From: an uncultured Pseudomonadota bacterium
Lineage (GTDB): Bacteria > Myxococcota_A > Bradymonadia > Bradymonadales > Bradymonadaceae
Direction of reading: 5' to 3'
NCBI GenBank assembly: GCA_913057905.1
Contig: CAJXPB010000001.1
Coordinates: 248,001 to 312,000, forward strand
DNA: 64,000 nucleotides
In this document: piece after piece, positions 29,116 to 37,975 of the stretch
Position numbering within the stretch: position 1 is the first letter of the stretch
Layout of the letters: every line of letters begins with the position of its first letter
Notes under the pieces: model-generated
Databases searched by the model: none
Told to the model about the DNA's origin: nothing
The model's input: the letters and a program-made list of their open reading frames with translations, nothing else
Position numbers and translations under genes: made by a program

Positions 29116-31314
29116 TCAGGCAAAGACCGACTCGTTGCCCGAGTCCTGCACGAAAAGACAAGACGATTCGGTCTGGTCGGAAACCGACCGCATGAACTCA
29201 AACTGCGGATCTTCGAGCAACCCGAAGACGTTCAGGTCCGCATGCGGGGCCATCGGCAGATAGGAATGGAAGGAGTCGGCCACGACCAGGCGTTCGGCCT
29301 CGGGCATGCGCGCCACCAGACAAACCTGCTCCAGAAAGTCCTCGGCCTCCTGGCGCTCCTCCGGGTCGTCGATGACGGTGATGATCCGCATGGTGGCGTC
29401 CCAGTTTTCCTTGAGCTTGTAGGCCACCAAAAGCGACAGGTCGAGATTGCCCAGGTCCCAGGACAGCTCCCAGTCCGGCGAGCGGTCGTGGACCCATACA
29501 TTGATGGCGGCCTGCTCGCCGAGGCCCGCCTTCGGATGGCGCACGTAGATGAGTACCCCAACCGACCCGGCCACCGCCTGGTCGATGATGCCCCGGTGAG
29601 CCTCCTCGTCGACCATCGGGTCGGGCAGGTGCATAAACAGGATATTCGGCCGGAAGAACTGCCCCTGCAGGGTCTGCATGCCCGAGGTAACGCCCTCCTC
29701 GAACCCGACGCTGTTGACGACCGACGAGGTCGCGAAAACACCGCGATGTCGAAACGACCTCGTCAGGTCTCCCAGATCGCGATCCAGACGGTCGGGCTCA
29801 AATTGGTCGGCGATACCGAGCAGTTTGACCGACCCCTGCGGCTCGGTCAGAGACCGCACCATGCTGAAGTCGCCGCGCACGGTCGAGGGGTCGCGCACCG
29901 GCATCAACAGATTCGGCTTCCAGGCGCGTTCCTGCTCTTCGGGAAGCTCAGTCGTCTGCTTGGCCGCCCACTCGGCGACGGTGAAGAAGAGACCGCTGCG
30001 CACATCCTGAAACGACGGCTCCAACTCCCGCGTGCGGCCTGTCAGGTAGACGTAGAACGCCAGGACCACGCCGACCGAGATCAGACTCACCGTCGGGCTG
30101 ATGATGAACATCGCAAACGCCGAGCCGATGAGCCCTGCTCCCGACACCCAGCGCGGGATCTTCAGCAGCGGCCGAAAGCTCACCAGCCCGATGCTCTGTT
30201 CGATCAGCACCACGACGTTCAGCATCGCGTAGGTGATCAAGAAGAACATCGTAATAAGCGGCGCCACGGCGTTGAGGTCGCGCAGGAGCAGCGACGCAAA
30301 GACCAGCCCGCCGGTGACCCACAACGCGTTTCGCGGCTCCCCGCCCTCGGTAATCTTCTCGAGCCACTCGCCCTTGGGCACCACGCGGTGGTCCCCCATC
30401 GCCTGCAGGATCCGCGAGGCCCCCACCAGCGACGCCAACGCCGACGAGAAGCAGGCGCCCAACAGCCCCGCCACGACCGCCGGCCACCATGCAGCCTTTT
30501 CGATCATGACACGGTAGTTGGTGACCATCTCGGCGGTAGTCGCCGAACGAGCGATCCAGTAACCGAGCACCAGATAGATGACCAAACTGACGCCGATCGC
30601 CGCCATCGTCCCCAACGGGATGCTCTTTTTGGGGTTCTTGAGCTCCCCCGACATGTTCGCCCCCGCCATGATGCCGGTCGTCGCCGGAAAGAAGACCGCG
30701 AAGACGTGCCAGAAGGCCGTACTCTTGGACATATCCTCCGGCACGCCGGAGAAACTGCCCCAAAGGTCGACGCTATCCAGCGAGTACTGCATCGACCCGT
30801 CGAAGGCCGCCCAACCGACCGACAACAGCGACCCGACGATGACCGCCATGATCACGTACTGCACCTGAATGGCGAACCGCGCGCTCACAAAAGCGATGCC
30901 GAAGATGGCGGCAAACATCCCGAAGTCGACGGCCCACTCCGGATGCTGGGGAAACACGTACAGCCAGCCGGCCCGAAACCCGAAGATGTACATCGTCACG
31001 GCCAGCGCCTGAGAGATGTACCGCGGGATCCCCAATGCCCCGCCGACCTCCAGCCCCAACGACTGCGCGATGATCGCGTACGCCCCGCCGGCCCCGATGC
31101 GGATGTTGGTGGTCAGCGACGACATCGCCAGCCCGGTCGCCCCGGTGATGGCAAACGCCAGCAGGATGATCACCAGCCCACCCAGAAGCCCGGCGTTGCC
31201 TACGACCCAGCCGAGCCGCAGGTACATGATCACGCCCAGAATCGTCAGCAGTGTCGGCGTGAACACGCCGCCAAAGGTCCCGAATCTGGCCAGATCCTCG
31301 GTCTTGTCAGCCAT
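29116..31314 (-). CDS. SLC12-type cation-chloride cotransporter / amino acid permease family
   Basis: 732 residues from MADKTED (GAGG upstream). The first ~480 residues have about 12 membrane helices in the APC fold, starting GTFGGVFTPTLLTILGVIMY, a hallmark of NKCC/KCC proteins. The C-terminal ~240 residues are soluble and match the SLC12 regulatory domain (NILFMHLPDP, SVGVLIYVRHP, IINVW-like INVWVHDRS). It likely couples chloride with sodium or potassium movement across the inner membrane. It converges with the aldo/keto reductase with no gap. Confidence 0.88.
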   Translation of the reverse strand: MADKTEDLARFGTFGGVFTPTLLTILGVIMYLRLGWVVGNAGLLGGLVIILLAFAITGATGLAMSSLTTNIRIGAGGAYAIIAQSLGLEVGGALGIPRYISQALAVTMYIFGFRAGWLYVFPQHPEWAVDFGMFAAIFGIAFVSARFAIQVQYVIMAVIVGSLLSVGWAAFDGSMQYSLDSVDLWGSFSGVPEDMSKSTAFWHVFAVFFPATTGIMAGANMSGELKNPKKSIPLGTMAAIGVSLVIYLVLGYWIARSATTAEMVTNYRVMIEKAAWWPAVVAGLLGACFSSALASLVGASRILQAMGDHRVVPKGEWLEKITEGGEPRNALWVTGGLVFASLLLRDLNAVAPLITMFFLITYAMLNVVVLIEQSIGLVSFRPLLKIPRWVSGAGLIGSAFAMFIISPTVSLISVGVVLAFYVYLTGRTRELEPSFQDVRSGLFFTVAEWAAKQTTELPEEQERAWKPNLLMPVRDPSTVRGDFSMVRSLTEPQGSVKLLGIADQFEPDRLDRDLGDLTRSFRHRGVFATSSVVNSVGFEEGVTSGMQTLQGQFFRPNILFMHLPDPMVDEEAHRGIIDQAVAGSVGVLIYVRHPKAGLGEQAAINVWVHDRSPDWELSWDLGNLDLSLLVAYKLKENWDATMRIITVIDDPEERQEAEDFLEQVCLVARMPEAERLVVADSFHSYLPMAPHADLNVFGLLEDPQFEFMRSVSDQTESSCLFVQDSGNESVFA

Positions 31315-31403
31315 GCGCCTCAATCCCACGCGAAGTCACCATCACTCACTCGACCCGCAGGATACGCCTCTGCACTCATTCGGCAAAGGGGCGCGGAGTT
31401 TTC

Positions 31404-31785
31404 CTACTCCTCGCCGTCCCAGTAGTCGACGGCGTCGGCAATACGGTGGACCCCGTCGTAGGTTCGCGCATCGGAGTCGCCTCCGGGTGCGGCCCCTACG
31501 AATACGCCGATTTTTTCGGAATCCGGATACTTGATGACGTCGGGCTCCTCCATCGTCGATACACACAGGTACTCGATGGGCTCGTCCGATATGTTCACGA
31601 GCTGGTGGGCATGCTCCTCGCCCGGAGGAAGAGCAACGTAGTGGCCCGCGTGGACAGACACCGTTTCCGAACCGATCCGAAGTTCGCCTTCACCCGACAA
31701 AATGAACAGGGCCTCTTCGTTCGCCAGATGGGCGTGCCGAGGCCATGCCGTCTTACCAGGTGGAACCCGATAAAGGCTCGCCCCG
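31404..31785 (-). pseudogene. Cupin-domain protein missing its N-terminus
   Basis: The minus strand encodes GASLYRVPPGKTAWP, HAHLANEEALFILSGEG, HYVALPPGEEHAHQLV and STMEEPDVIKYPDSEK, a complete cupin barrel of a well-known small family. Those proteins normally carry about 40 further residues in front. Here homology stops within a few bases of the stop codon of the upstream gene (31790-31792), and no ATG or GTG start exists in frame near the break. The first usable start is the TTG at 31700, inside the barrel. The gene looks 5'-truncated by a rearrangement that placed the barrel-like gene in front. Confidence 0.6.
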
Positions 31786-31789
31786 CATG

Positions 31790-32440
31790 TTAGAATCGCA
31801 TCGACATCCCTCCCACCGCCGATAGCGGGTGAAATGTGAAATCGATGAGAGTTTGTGTGCTCGAATCGCCCTTTACGAGTGCGGAACTGATGAAGAACCG
31901 CACCTGAGGCGCTCCGCCGGGAAGGCGATACGCGATGGCCGGTCCGCCACCGATCCCCCCGCCCTCGTAACGAACGAATGCCTGGACTGCCCCTTGTCCC
32001 ACATCGAAGGTCGCCCCCGACTTAAGGAGGCCGCCCCAGCCGACTCCCCCCGGGATGGGTGTATGAGTGGCATCGACCTCCAATGCCGCCGAATAGAACC
32101 CCCGGTCCCCCAGCTTCCCGCGGGCGCCCACTTCTACGCGCGGATAGATCGTCCCACGGAACTGCTGGATGCCCGCGCCAAACCTCAGTTCGAGCTTTCT
32201 GTCGACGAACACATGAAAGCGGGGGATCACCTCCCACCACGGTCCGATATTCAAGAACTTCACGCTGAAGCGGTCCACACCGGCGACCGCAAAGGCGCTG
32301 GGTGGGCCCAGACCGCCAGATTGCGACGCCGCGGTGTACACTCCACCGATGAACCAGGGTTTTGGGGATTGATTTGTTTGTTCACCGGCGTGGGCAACGC
32401 TGGGGGCGAGTACGGCGATCAGAAAAAGGGCTGAAACCAC
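31790..32440 (-). CDS. Secreted beta-rich protein, likely outer-membrane barrel
   Basis: 216 residues from a GTG at 32440 giving MVSALFLIAVLAPSVAHAGEQ as signal peptide. Strands alternate through the mature part (FSVKFLNIGPWWEVIPRFHVFV, LELRFGAGIQQF, YPRVEVGARGKLG, FVRYEGGGIGGG), and the last residue is Phe (GGMSMRF), typical of outer-membrane barrels. An 8- to 10-strand barrel is likely. Start is uncertain because the frame stays open upstream to a TTG at 32575; the GTG gives the best signal peptide. Function unknown. Confidence 0.65.
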   Translation of the reverse strand: MVSALFLIAVLAPSVAHAGEQTNQSPKPWFIGGVYTAASQSGGLGPPSAFAVAGVDRFSVKFLNIGPWWEVIPRFHVFVDRKLELRFGAGIQQFRGTIYPRVEVGARGKLGDRGFYSAALEVDATHTPIPGGVGWGGLLKSGATFDVGQGAVQAFVRYEGGGIGGGPAIAYRLPGGAPQVRFFISSALVKGDSSTQTLIDFTFHPLSAVGGMSMRF

Positions 32441-32483
32441 ACCCTTTATTGCGGCCCACTCGACCGGCGAACACCTGCCAGAA

Positions 32484-32615
32484 CTACGACATCCGTCGGC
32501 AGTGTCGGTCACGGTCGACCTCCTTGCATTTGCTAAACATGAACATGCCGCCCACGTAGGCCGTGAAGAAGGCAACGAAGAGGATTCCGACGCTTAAAAC
32601 GAGAAAGTTGGACAT
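32484..32615 (-). CDS. Small single-span membrane protein
   Basis: 43 residues from MSNFLVLSVG behind a perfect GGAGGT at the right distance. One membrane helix (about 3-26) is followed by a short basic/acidic tail (CKEVDRDRHCRRMS). No family recognised. The strong ribosome site and compact hydrophobic helix support translation. It lies between the DoxX gene and the barrel-like gene on the same strand. Confidence 0.6.
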   Translation of the reverse strand: MSNFLVLSVGILFVAFFTAYVGGMFMFSKCKEVDRDRHCRRMS

Positions 32616-32697
32616 GGCGCACCTCCATTCGAGCGTGTGGATTTCCGAGTGTTCCCCTCCGGCGGCCTGATCGACCGCCGGAGGAGAATTCGACAAG

Positions 32698-33069
32698 TCA
32701 GTTGTCGAGGCCGAGAAGCATCAGAGCTCCACCGGCAAGCCCGACGTCCTTAAGCAGGTTCGTCAGGGCCATCTGGGAGGAACCCTCGGCGAGGACTCCC
32801 GGCAGGTGCACGGTCACAATGAACAAGACCAGCATTGCGACGAGCGCGATCGCCGCCACGCGGACGTATCGGTCCAGGGCGATCGAAAGACCGGCTGCCA
32901 GATTGGCGGCCCCCGTCAGATAGACCCAGATCACACTCCCCGGCATCCAGCTCGGAACCACGCCTGCCATGGCGCCTCCCTGCAGAAAGTGGAGGATTCC
33001 GAAGATGAGAAATGGAACGGCGAAGAGAATCCGGCCGAGCGATATTGCGAGATTTTCAGTTCGACTCAT
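32698..33069 (-). CDS. DoxX family membrane protein
   Basis: 123 residues, four membrane helices. The first helix motif (LGRILFAVPFLIFGILHF) and the second (YLTGAANLAAGLSIAL) match DoxX/SURF4-like proteins. AGGA precedes the ATG. DoxX proteins take part in redox or sulfur-related membrane functions in some bacteria; the role here is unknown. The small membrane protein gene follows after 82 bp. Confidence 0.85.
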   Translation of the reverse strand: MSRTENLAISLGRILFAVPFLIFGILHFLQGGAMAGVVPSWMPGSVIWVYLTGAANLAAGLSIALDRYVRVAAIALVAMLVLFIVTVHLPGVLAEGSSQMALTNLLKDVGLAGGALMLLGLDN

Positions 33070-33261
33070 AGAATTTTCCTCATGTCAGAGTGACGATTCT
33101 CAACGAATGCGCTTCCCCCCGACGCGACGCACAAGGTAAATAGTTCTGCTGCAAGGACAATAGAACAAATATGAACCTACTATTTCCATATAGAAACAAT
33201 AAAGACGAGCGGCGCGAAGACACCCCTTCTCTGCAACTAGACTGCGACCTGTCCCCTGCAC

Positions 33262-33286
33262 CGCGAGGGCGTCCTTTGCCCTCGCG
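33262..33286. repeat. Perfect 9-bp inverted repeat
   Basis: Arms CGCGAGGGC (33262-33270) and GCCCTCGCG (33278-33286) flank a 7-base loop. It immediately precedes the tandem 72-bp units. It has no T-run, so it is not an obvious terminator. Confidence 0.7.
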
Positions 33287-33292
33287 TGATCA

Positions 33293-33436
33293 CCCGGCTC
33301 GACCAAAGGGAGACCGGGGTGTCCATCGGCCAAGAACCACAAAACGGGCGTCCCAGCCCAGAACCCCGGCTCGACCGGAGGGAGACCGGGGTGTCGATCG
33401 GACGTGAAAAGCAAAATGGACGTGCCAGAGTCGAGG
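33293..33436. repeat. Two tandem 72-bp repeat units
   Basis: The first 37 bases of each unit (33293-33329 and 33365-33401) agree at 34 positions; the remaining 35 bases agree at roughly 20. The exact period of 72 bases and the drift in the second half suggest an old tandem duplication with a conserved core. Confidence 0.75.
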
Positions 33437-33457
33437 AACATCGGTGAACCGCGTTCT

Positions 33458-33516
33458 CGAGGACGCCGAATGACGATGATCCACGCCACGAGAACGCCGA
33501 ATGACGATGATCCACG
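33458..33516. repeat. Two direct 28-bp repeats, period 31
   Basis: 33458-33485 and 33489-33516 differ at a single base. The 3-base spacer is GCC-like. Two copies only, so not a CRISPR array. Confidence 0.75.
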
Positions 33517-33557
33517 ATTCCGGCACGAGATAGGTCAGCGTACAGAAATATAGTCAT

Positions 33558-33633
33558 CCCGGTCTCGCGCCGCGCACAGCGCGGCGCATCGAACCGGGCG
33601 ATCACGCGGCGTGTCGCGCCTTCGGCACGCCGC
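33558..33633. repeat. Nested palindrome plus second hairpin
   Basis: Inner arms GCGCCGCGC (33567-33575) and GCGCGGCGC (33579-33587) are a perfect 9-bp pair with a 3-base loop; outer arms CCCGGT (33558-33563) and ACCGGG (33593-33598) close around them. A separate hairpin pairs 33606-33613 with 33626-33633 (8 bp, 12-base loop). Such stacked GC-rich palindromes recall REP-like elements or a structured RNA. Confidence 0.65.
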
Positions 33634-33751
33634 CGCGGAATGGGCAAAATTTAGGGAATTGCCATGACCTAGATTGACGACCTCGATCTAAAACGGCTGA
33701 ATCGACTAACCTCCAAAGCACCGATTTATTGGATTTTCATCCTGAGGAGCA

Positions 33752-34153
33752 ATGGCGATTGAATTCCGACAACCCGATACCGAATTATCGGCCGACGAAT
33801 TCTTGGACCTCGTCCAACGCGTCTGGCCCGGTGAGTACGAATCTGGTCCCACAGAGACGGCCATAGAACGGACGATCAATGTGACCGCCTGGGACGATGA
33901 TTATCTCGTCGGCTCCGTGCGCCTTCTGACCGACGGGTACTTCTTTAACTGCATCTCCGAGATTCTCGTCGACCCCGATTACCAGCGGCGGGGCATCGGG
34001 CGAGAACTCATGCGCCGGATCGAGGCAGAGTCGCCTGGGCCCATCTTTTTAGGCGCTCAGCCCGGCAACGAGCCGTTTTTCGAAAAGGTCGGCTACGACA
34101 ATACAATGCATGGATACCAAAAGCGGCCGGAGGCCGACGCCAACGATGAGTAG
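33752..34153 (+). CDS. GNAT family N-acetyltransferase
   Basis: 133 residues with GAGGAG upstream. The acetyl-CoA motif is LVDPDYQRRGIGRELMRRIE (Q/RxxGxG/A), preceded by a strand SVRLLTDGYFFNCISEIL and followed by FLGAQPGNEPFFEKVGYD, the standard GNAT end. Substrate unknown. It overlaps the next gene by 8 bp, so both are translated from one transcript. Confidence 0.9.
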   Translation: MAIEFRQPDTELSADEFLDLVQRVWPGEYESGPTETAIERTINVTAWDDDYLVGSVRLLTDGYFFNCISEILVDPDYQRRGIGRELMRRIEAESPGPIFLGAQPGNEPFFEKVGYDNTMHGYQKRPEADANDE

Positions 34154-36248
34154 GCTCGAACACGTCTTCTGCGTCCTCATCGTCCCTCTCCTCTTCTTCA
34201 GCGCCTGCGAAACTGGCGATCCTCGGCCCAACTCCGAACGACCAACGGAGAAGCCCGATTCTCGCGAGACCGCCTGGCTGGCGCACGACGACGGTGAGTC
34301 GGTCGGATCGATCAACTACGACCCTGTCGCGCACGAGTTCTACGAGTACGTCCGATTCCGTCCAGACGAGCCAGTCCGTATCCACACCGTTCGGGCGCAG
34401 GTAGACGTCGAAGACGCGACAGACGTCACCCTGAATCTCTGGGACGGTTTCGGTGACAGCGGCGCCGCCATCGAAGACGGCGCGCACCTGGGCGAATCCG
34501 GCCCGCTCGCCGCGGCCACTCGACGGCTTACCACGGACGACAGCGGCCAGTGGGTCGACTTCACATTCGAGGAACCGGTCGTCATCGACCCTGCTCGACG
34601 CATTTTCGCGGGGCTCGTCGTGCAGGACGAAGAATCCCCCCAATTGATGCTCGACAAGGCGCCACCGGAGCTCGAACGCCTCTTCCCCTACTCCATCGTC
34701 TGGAAGCCCTCGCAGGCGGGCCACCCACTGGAGCGACTCGCCGTAGGTGCAGCGCCCGGTGACTTTCTCGTACGCCTCGAGGCCGAGCGAATCCATGAAC
34801 CCGACCACACACCTATTTTTGAGGCTCGCGATGTCGAGGAGGTCGGACTCGGGACCATCCATCGCGTGGCCCTGGAGGACGTCGATGACGACGGCAACCT
34901 GGATGTGATGCTCGATGGACCGCGCCTGTATCTGAATGACGGCAGCGGTCAGTTCACCGAAGTCACCGACGATTGGCTGCCCGACGACGTCTCTTCAAAC
35001 GGCGGCGTCTTCGGCGACTTCGACAACGATGGCGATGCCGACTACTTCGCCACCGGAAGCGAGGACCATCTGCTCGAGCAACGCGGCGACCGATACGTCG
35101 ATGTCACCGACCAGAGCGGCATCGATGACACCCAGACCTTCACCTGCGACGACGCATCGGTGACTCGACACGCCCCGACCGAAGCCGCCGCATGGTTCGA
35201 CGTGGATGGCGACGGACGGCTCGACCTGTACCAGGCGAATTACCACTGCTCGGAGCGACCCCACTCGAACACCGACGACCGACTGTGGCACAACGATGGC
35301 GACGCGACGTTCAGTCGCATCAAGCTGCCGGGCAAGCCCCACGCGGGCCGCGGCGTCGCCCCGGCCGATGCCGATGGCGACGGGGATGTCGATCTACTCG
35401 TCGCCAACTACCGGCTGGACCCGAATTTCTTCTTCCAAAACGACGCCGGAGAGCTCACGCCTCGTGGCTTCGAGACCGGTCTCCGCGGTGAACCAAGCGA
35501 CTTTGAAGGAAAGACCTACTACGGCCACAGCATCGGCGCGGCCTGGGGAGACGTGAACCAGGACGGCGCCCTCGACGTCTTCGTCGCCAACCTGGCTCAC
35601 CCGCGCCACATCGAAGTCAGCCAGACCTCGGCGCTCTACATCAACAAGATGCCGCAGACCGGTACGCTCGGCTTCGATAATCAGATCGAGCGAGCTGGCA
35701 TCCGCTACCAGGAGACCGCCTCGAATCCGACACTGTGGGACTACGACAACGACGGAGACCTCGACCTCTTTCTGACCTCCGTCTACCGCAATCGCTTCAG
35801 CATGATGTACCGAAACGACGGGCACCCCGACTGGACCGAGGTCTCCCACGAGACCGGCATTCAGGTCGAAAACGGCTGGGGCTCGGCGGTCGGCGATCTG
35901 GACGGGGATGGAGACCTCGACCTGCTGTCCGGCGACACGGTCTTCTTGAACCGAAATCCCTCGGGCCACAACGCCGTCTTCGTACGTCCCGTCGGCCAAG
36001 GCGCCATCGGCGCCCGCGTAACCGCCACCGTCGACGGCGAGACCGTGCTGCGCGAACGCTACGGCGGGCACGGCACCGGGGTTCAGAAATCGCCGTGGTT
36101 GCACGTCGGGATTGGCAACCAAGAGTCCGTTGACCTGGAGGTGACATTCTCGGGGTCAGACGACGTCATCAGTATCCTAGATGTTGATGCGGGTCGTCGG
36201 CTGAGAGTATCCCAAAATGGCCGCGTCGACTCCGAGAAGGATCACTGA
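34146..36248 (+). CDS. FG-GAP/VCBS repeat lipoprotein with C-terminal ASPIC/UnbV domain
   Basis: 700 residues from MSRLEHVF. The signal ends LLFFSAC (Cys21). Residues ~40-225 form a beta domain of unknown type. From ~230 there are six or more FG-GAP/VCBS repeats with calcium-type loops (DVDDDGNLDVML, DFDNDGDADYFA, DVDGDGRLDLYQ, DADGDGDVDLLV, DYDNDGDLDLFL, DLDGDGDLDLLS), as in a beta propeller. The C-terminal ~85 residues (GARVTATVDGETVL, GVQKSPWLHVGIG, VTFSG) match the ASPIC/UnbV domain that caps such propellers. Likely an outer-membrane surface lipoprotein. Gene start overlaps the GNAT gene. Confidence 0.9.
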   Translation: MSRLEHVFCVLIVPLLFFSACETGDPRPNSERPTEKPDSRETAWLAHDDGESVGSINYDPVAHEFYEYVRFRPDEPVRIHTVRAQVDVEDATDVTLNLWDGFGDSGAAIEDGAHLGESGPLAAATRRLTTDDSGQWVDFTFEEPVVIDPARRIFAGLVVQDEESPQLMLDKAPPELERLFPYSIVWKPSQAGHPLERLAVGAAPGDFLVRLEAERIHEPDHTPIFEARDVEEVGLGTIHRVALEDVDDDGNLDVMLDGPRLYLNDGSGQFTEVTDDWLPDDVSSNGGVFGDFDNDGDADYFATGSEDHLLEQRGDRYVDVTDQSGIDDTQTFTCDDASVTRHAPTEAAAWFDVDGDGRLDLYQANYHCSERPHSNTDDRLWHNDGDATFSRIKLPGKPHAGRGVAPADADGDGDVDLLVANYRLDPNFFFQNDAGELTPRGFETGLRGEPSDFEGKTYYGHSIGAAWGDVNQDGALDVFVANLAHPRHIEVSQTSALYINKMPQTGTLGFDNQIERAGIRYQETASNPTLWDYDNDGDLDLFLTSVYRNRFSMMYRNDGHPDWTEVSHETGIQVENGWGSAVGDLDGDGDLDLLSGDTVFLNRNPSGHNAVFVRPVGQGAIGARVTATVDGETVLRERYGGHGTGVQKSPWLHVGIGNQESVDLEVTFSGSDDVISILDVDAGRRLRVSQNGRVDSEKDH

Positions 36249-36369
36249 TCCGCTCTGCAGGCGCTTGACCCAATAGCGCATCAATATCGATGCAAAGCGG
36301 TGCTTGTTTGCAGCCAGACCTTACGGGTGTGCGTTCCTATTCAGCACATGGACCGATTCTGTTCACCGA

Positions 36370-36510
36370 GGTTATTGGGTGCTGCGACCAGATGAGGATC
36401 TGTTCGATTGAATCCGCAGATTCCGACGCCTGGATCGGAACTGAAACCACGGCTCCATGCCCGCCGATGGATAGAATCTCAAAGGTCCCCCCAAACTCGA
36501 CTCAAAGACG
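36370..36510 (-). pseudogene. Remnant of a third TSP3-family lipoprotein gene
   Basis: The minus strand encodes GGTFEILSIGGHGAVVSVPI followed by QASESADSIEQIL, matching the segment MGTFEIPSIGGHGAVVSFPI of the intact gene just upstream (36516-37922). Nucleotide similarity to 37300-37360 is very high, so the duplication is recent. Only this ~45-codon block survives; no start, signal or TSP3 region remains. The rest of 36249-36515 shows nothing else I can support. Confidence 0.75.
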
Positions 36511-36515
36511 ATCCT

Positions 36516-37922
36516 TCAATCATCAGCTAGACATTGATCCACATAGGGGGCGCAGGAGCCTCGGCACCGCACGACCCACTGCCGTCTCCACACAGACGCG
36601 AAACGGTGGTTGCCTGAAGGCAGCTCACTGGGGATTGCGTCATTGTCGAGCACGATGTTCTGCTGGACCGGCTCGTAGGCGTATCCTCCAGGGTCCGCAA
36701 AACTGATCTCGTTGCCTCCGGCCTTCACCTGCGCGGTACCTGGTATCCAGTCACGGTCGATCTCTAGAAGAAAATCATCACCGCTCTCTCGGTCCTGGCC
36801 GGAGGTGCGCGGCACCGTCGTGAGTGGATAACGCCGACACATTTTCAACGCCGTCGATGTCCCCCAATGGACCCGACGCGGCGACGATGCAATTCGCAGG
36901 ATCGACCGCTCCATTTCGCTAAGCTCTTCGGGCGCAACGACCACCACGGCAAACGCCATTCGTTCGCCCGATTCTCTCTCCCGACAGTATTTCCGACGCT
37001 CGACCGACAATCCTGCACCCACGACAAACCCCTCGGCTGAACGGTTGCCCGAGTCCGGAAGGTCGGCGAAATCATCCGCCTGGAATCCCGCCACCGCTAA
37101 GGCAGCCTTGTCTCTGACCTCCCCAGCAAACTGGGACCGCGTCGTCTCGCCTCCATAGAGACTCCACCGAGAATCGAGGTAGCTCGGAACACTACGAAGC
37201 AGCTCACCTTGCACACGACGGTTTACGTCTCCGAAGCCTTCAACCGTGGATTGAGCAAGCGTATCGAGCATCTGCTCGGTGGGATCCTCGGAGTCGGTCC
37301 CCTCGATCGGAAATGAAACCACGGCTCCATGCCCGCCGATGGATGGAATCTCAAAGGTGCCCATCGCTCCCCAACTCTTTTCGCCCAGATATTCAACCGT
37401 CGAGAATTGCTCAGTCCATCGTCCCGTCGCGTATTGCCAGAGGCCATTGTTCGACAGTTTTGTATCGACCTGGTCCGGCGCAGCCGTCTCACATGCAGAG
37501 AAAATCCACTCCTGAGATTCGGAAGGCCGCTGTGCGTCTGTCGGATCCAGGCAGAGCTCAAGCTCTTCTCGATCACTGAAACCGTCGCCATCTGTATCTG
37601 ATTCACAGGGGTCCAGGCCGCGCTCAACTTCTTCACAATCGGAGAGTCCGTCGCCGTCCGTGTCTTCGTCGTCGGGATCTGAGCACCGCGACTCTTCCTC
37701 CCTGTCGGAGAGGCCGTCCGAATCAGCGTCCGTATGAGCCGAGTTATAACAGCGCTTCGGATTCCCAGAGTTGGCTTCATGCCAGCAGGCCGGAAGCCTA
37801 TCGTCACCGGCGCCTGTTTCCCCTGTGGCATCCCGTTCCGGTGTATCCCACGGAGCCCGACGGTCTTGGTGACAACCAGTTAGCCCGAACACCACTAAGG
37901 CAGCGGTGAAGTATGACCGCAT
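36516..37922 (-). CDS. TSP type-3 repeat lipoprotein, paralogue A
   Basis: 468 residues from MRSYFTAA; lipobox GLTGC with Cys17. Residues ~65-135 carry three thrombospondin type-3 calcium repeats (DADSDGLSDREEESRC, DTDGDGLSDCEEVERG, DTDGDGFSDREELELC) with paired cysteines. Then a conserved unknown domain begins SQEWIFSACETAAPDQVDT, with GHGAVVSFPI, a long helical middle, SSPRRVHW and a C-terminal beta part GTAQVKAGGNEISF ... YAYEP. It is about as long as, and clearly paralogous to, the neighbour at 37976. Likely exported and surface-linked; function unknown. Confidence 0.85.
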   Translation of the reverse strand: MRSYFTAALVVFGLTGCHQDRRAPWDTPERDATGETGAGDDRLPACWHEANSGNPKRCYNSAHTDADSDGLSDREEESRCSDPDDEDTDGDGLSDCEEVERGLDPCESDTDGDGFSDREELELCLDPTDAQRPSESQEWIFSACETAAPDQVDTKLSNNGLWQYATGRWTEQFSTVEYLGEKSWGAMGTFEIPSIGGHGAVVSFPIEGTDSEDPTEQMLDTLAQSTVEGFGDVNRRVQGELLRSVPSYLDSRWSLYGGETTRSQFAGEVRDKAALAVAGFQADDFADLPDSGNRSAEGFVVGAGLSVERRKYCRERESGERMAFAVVVVAPEELSEMERSILRIASSPRRVHWGTSTALKMCRRYPLTTVPRTSGQDRESGDDFLLEIDRDWIPGTAQVKAGGNEISFADPGGYAYEPVQQNIVLDNDAIPSELPSGNHRFASVWRRQWVVRCRGSCAPYVDQCLADD

Positions 37923-37975
37923 CACACAGCCGACTGGACCGTACTGGCCGAATGTGTCCATCGTGTTCGAGGGAT

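Larger units (their letters stand above)
33070..33751 (-). other. 682-bp non-coding interval with tandem repeats and palindromes
   Basis: No convincing gene is present: open frames here are short, lack ribosome sites and contain repeat-encoded peptides. The interval holds a 9-bp palindrome (33262-33286), two 72-bp tandem units (33293-33436), two 28-bp units (33458-33516), a two-tier hairpin (33558-33598) and a further hairpin (33606-33633). It marks the left edge of the accessory block. The strand is arbitrary. Confidence 0.6.

Noticed and set aside
29242..31425. Long plus-strand open frame opposite the SLC12-type transporter
   Set aside because: Arg/His/Pro/Gln-rich translation typical of antisense frames; the minus-strand transporter is clear.
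33458..33516. CRISPR array
   Set aside because: Only two repeats with a 3-base gap; no spacers and no cas genes.
33100..33650. Small open frames in the repeat region
   Set aside because: Their peptides are encoded by the repeats themselves and have no start signals.
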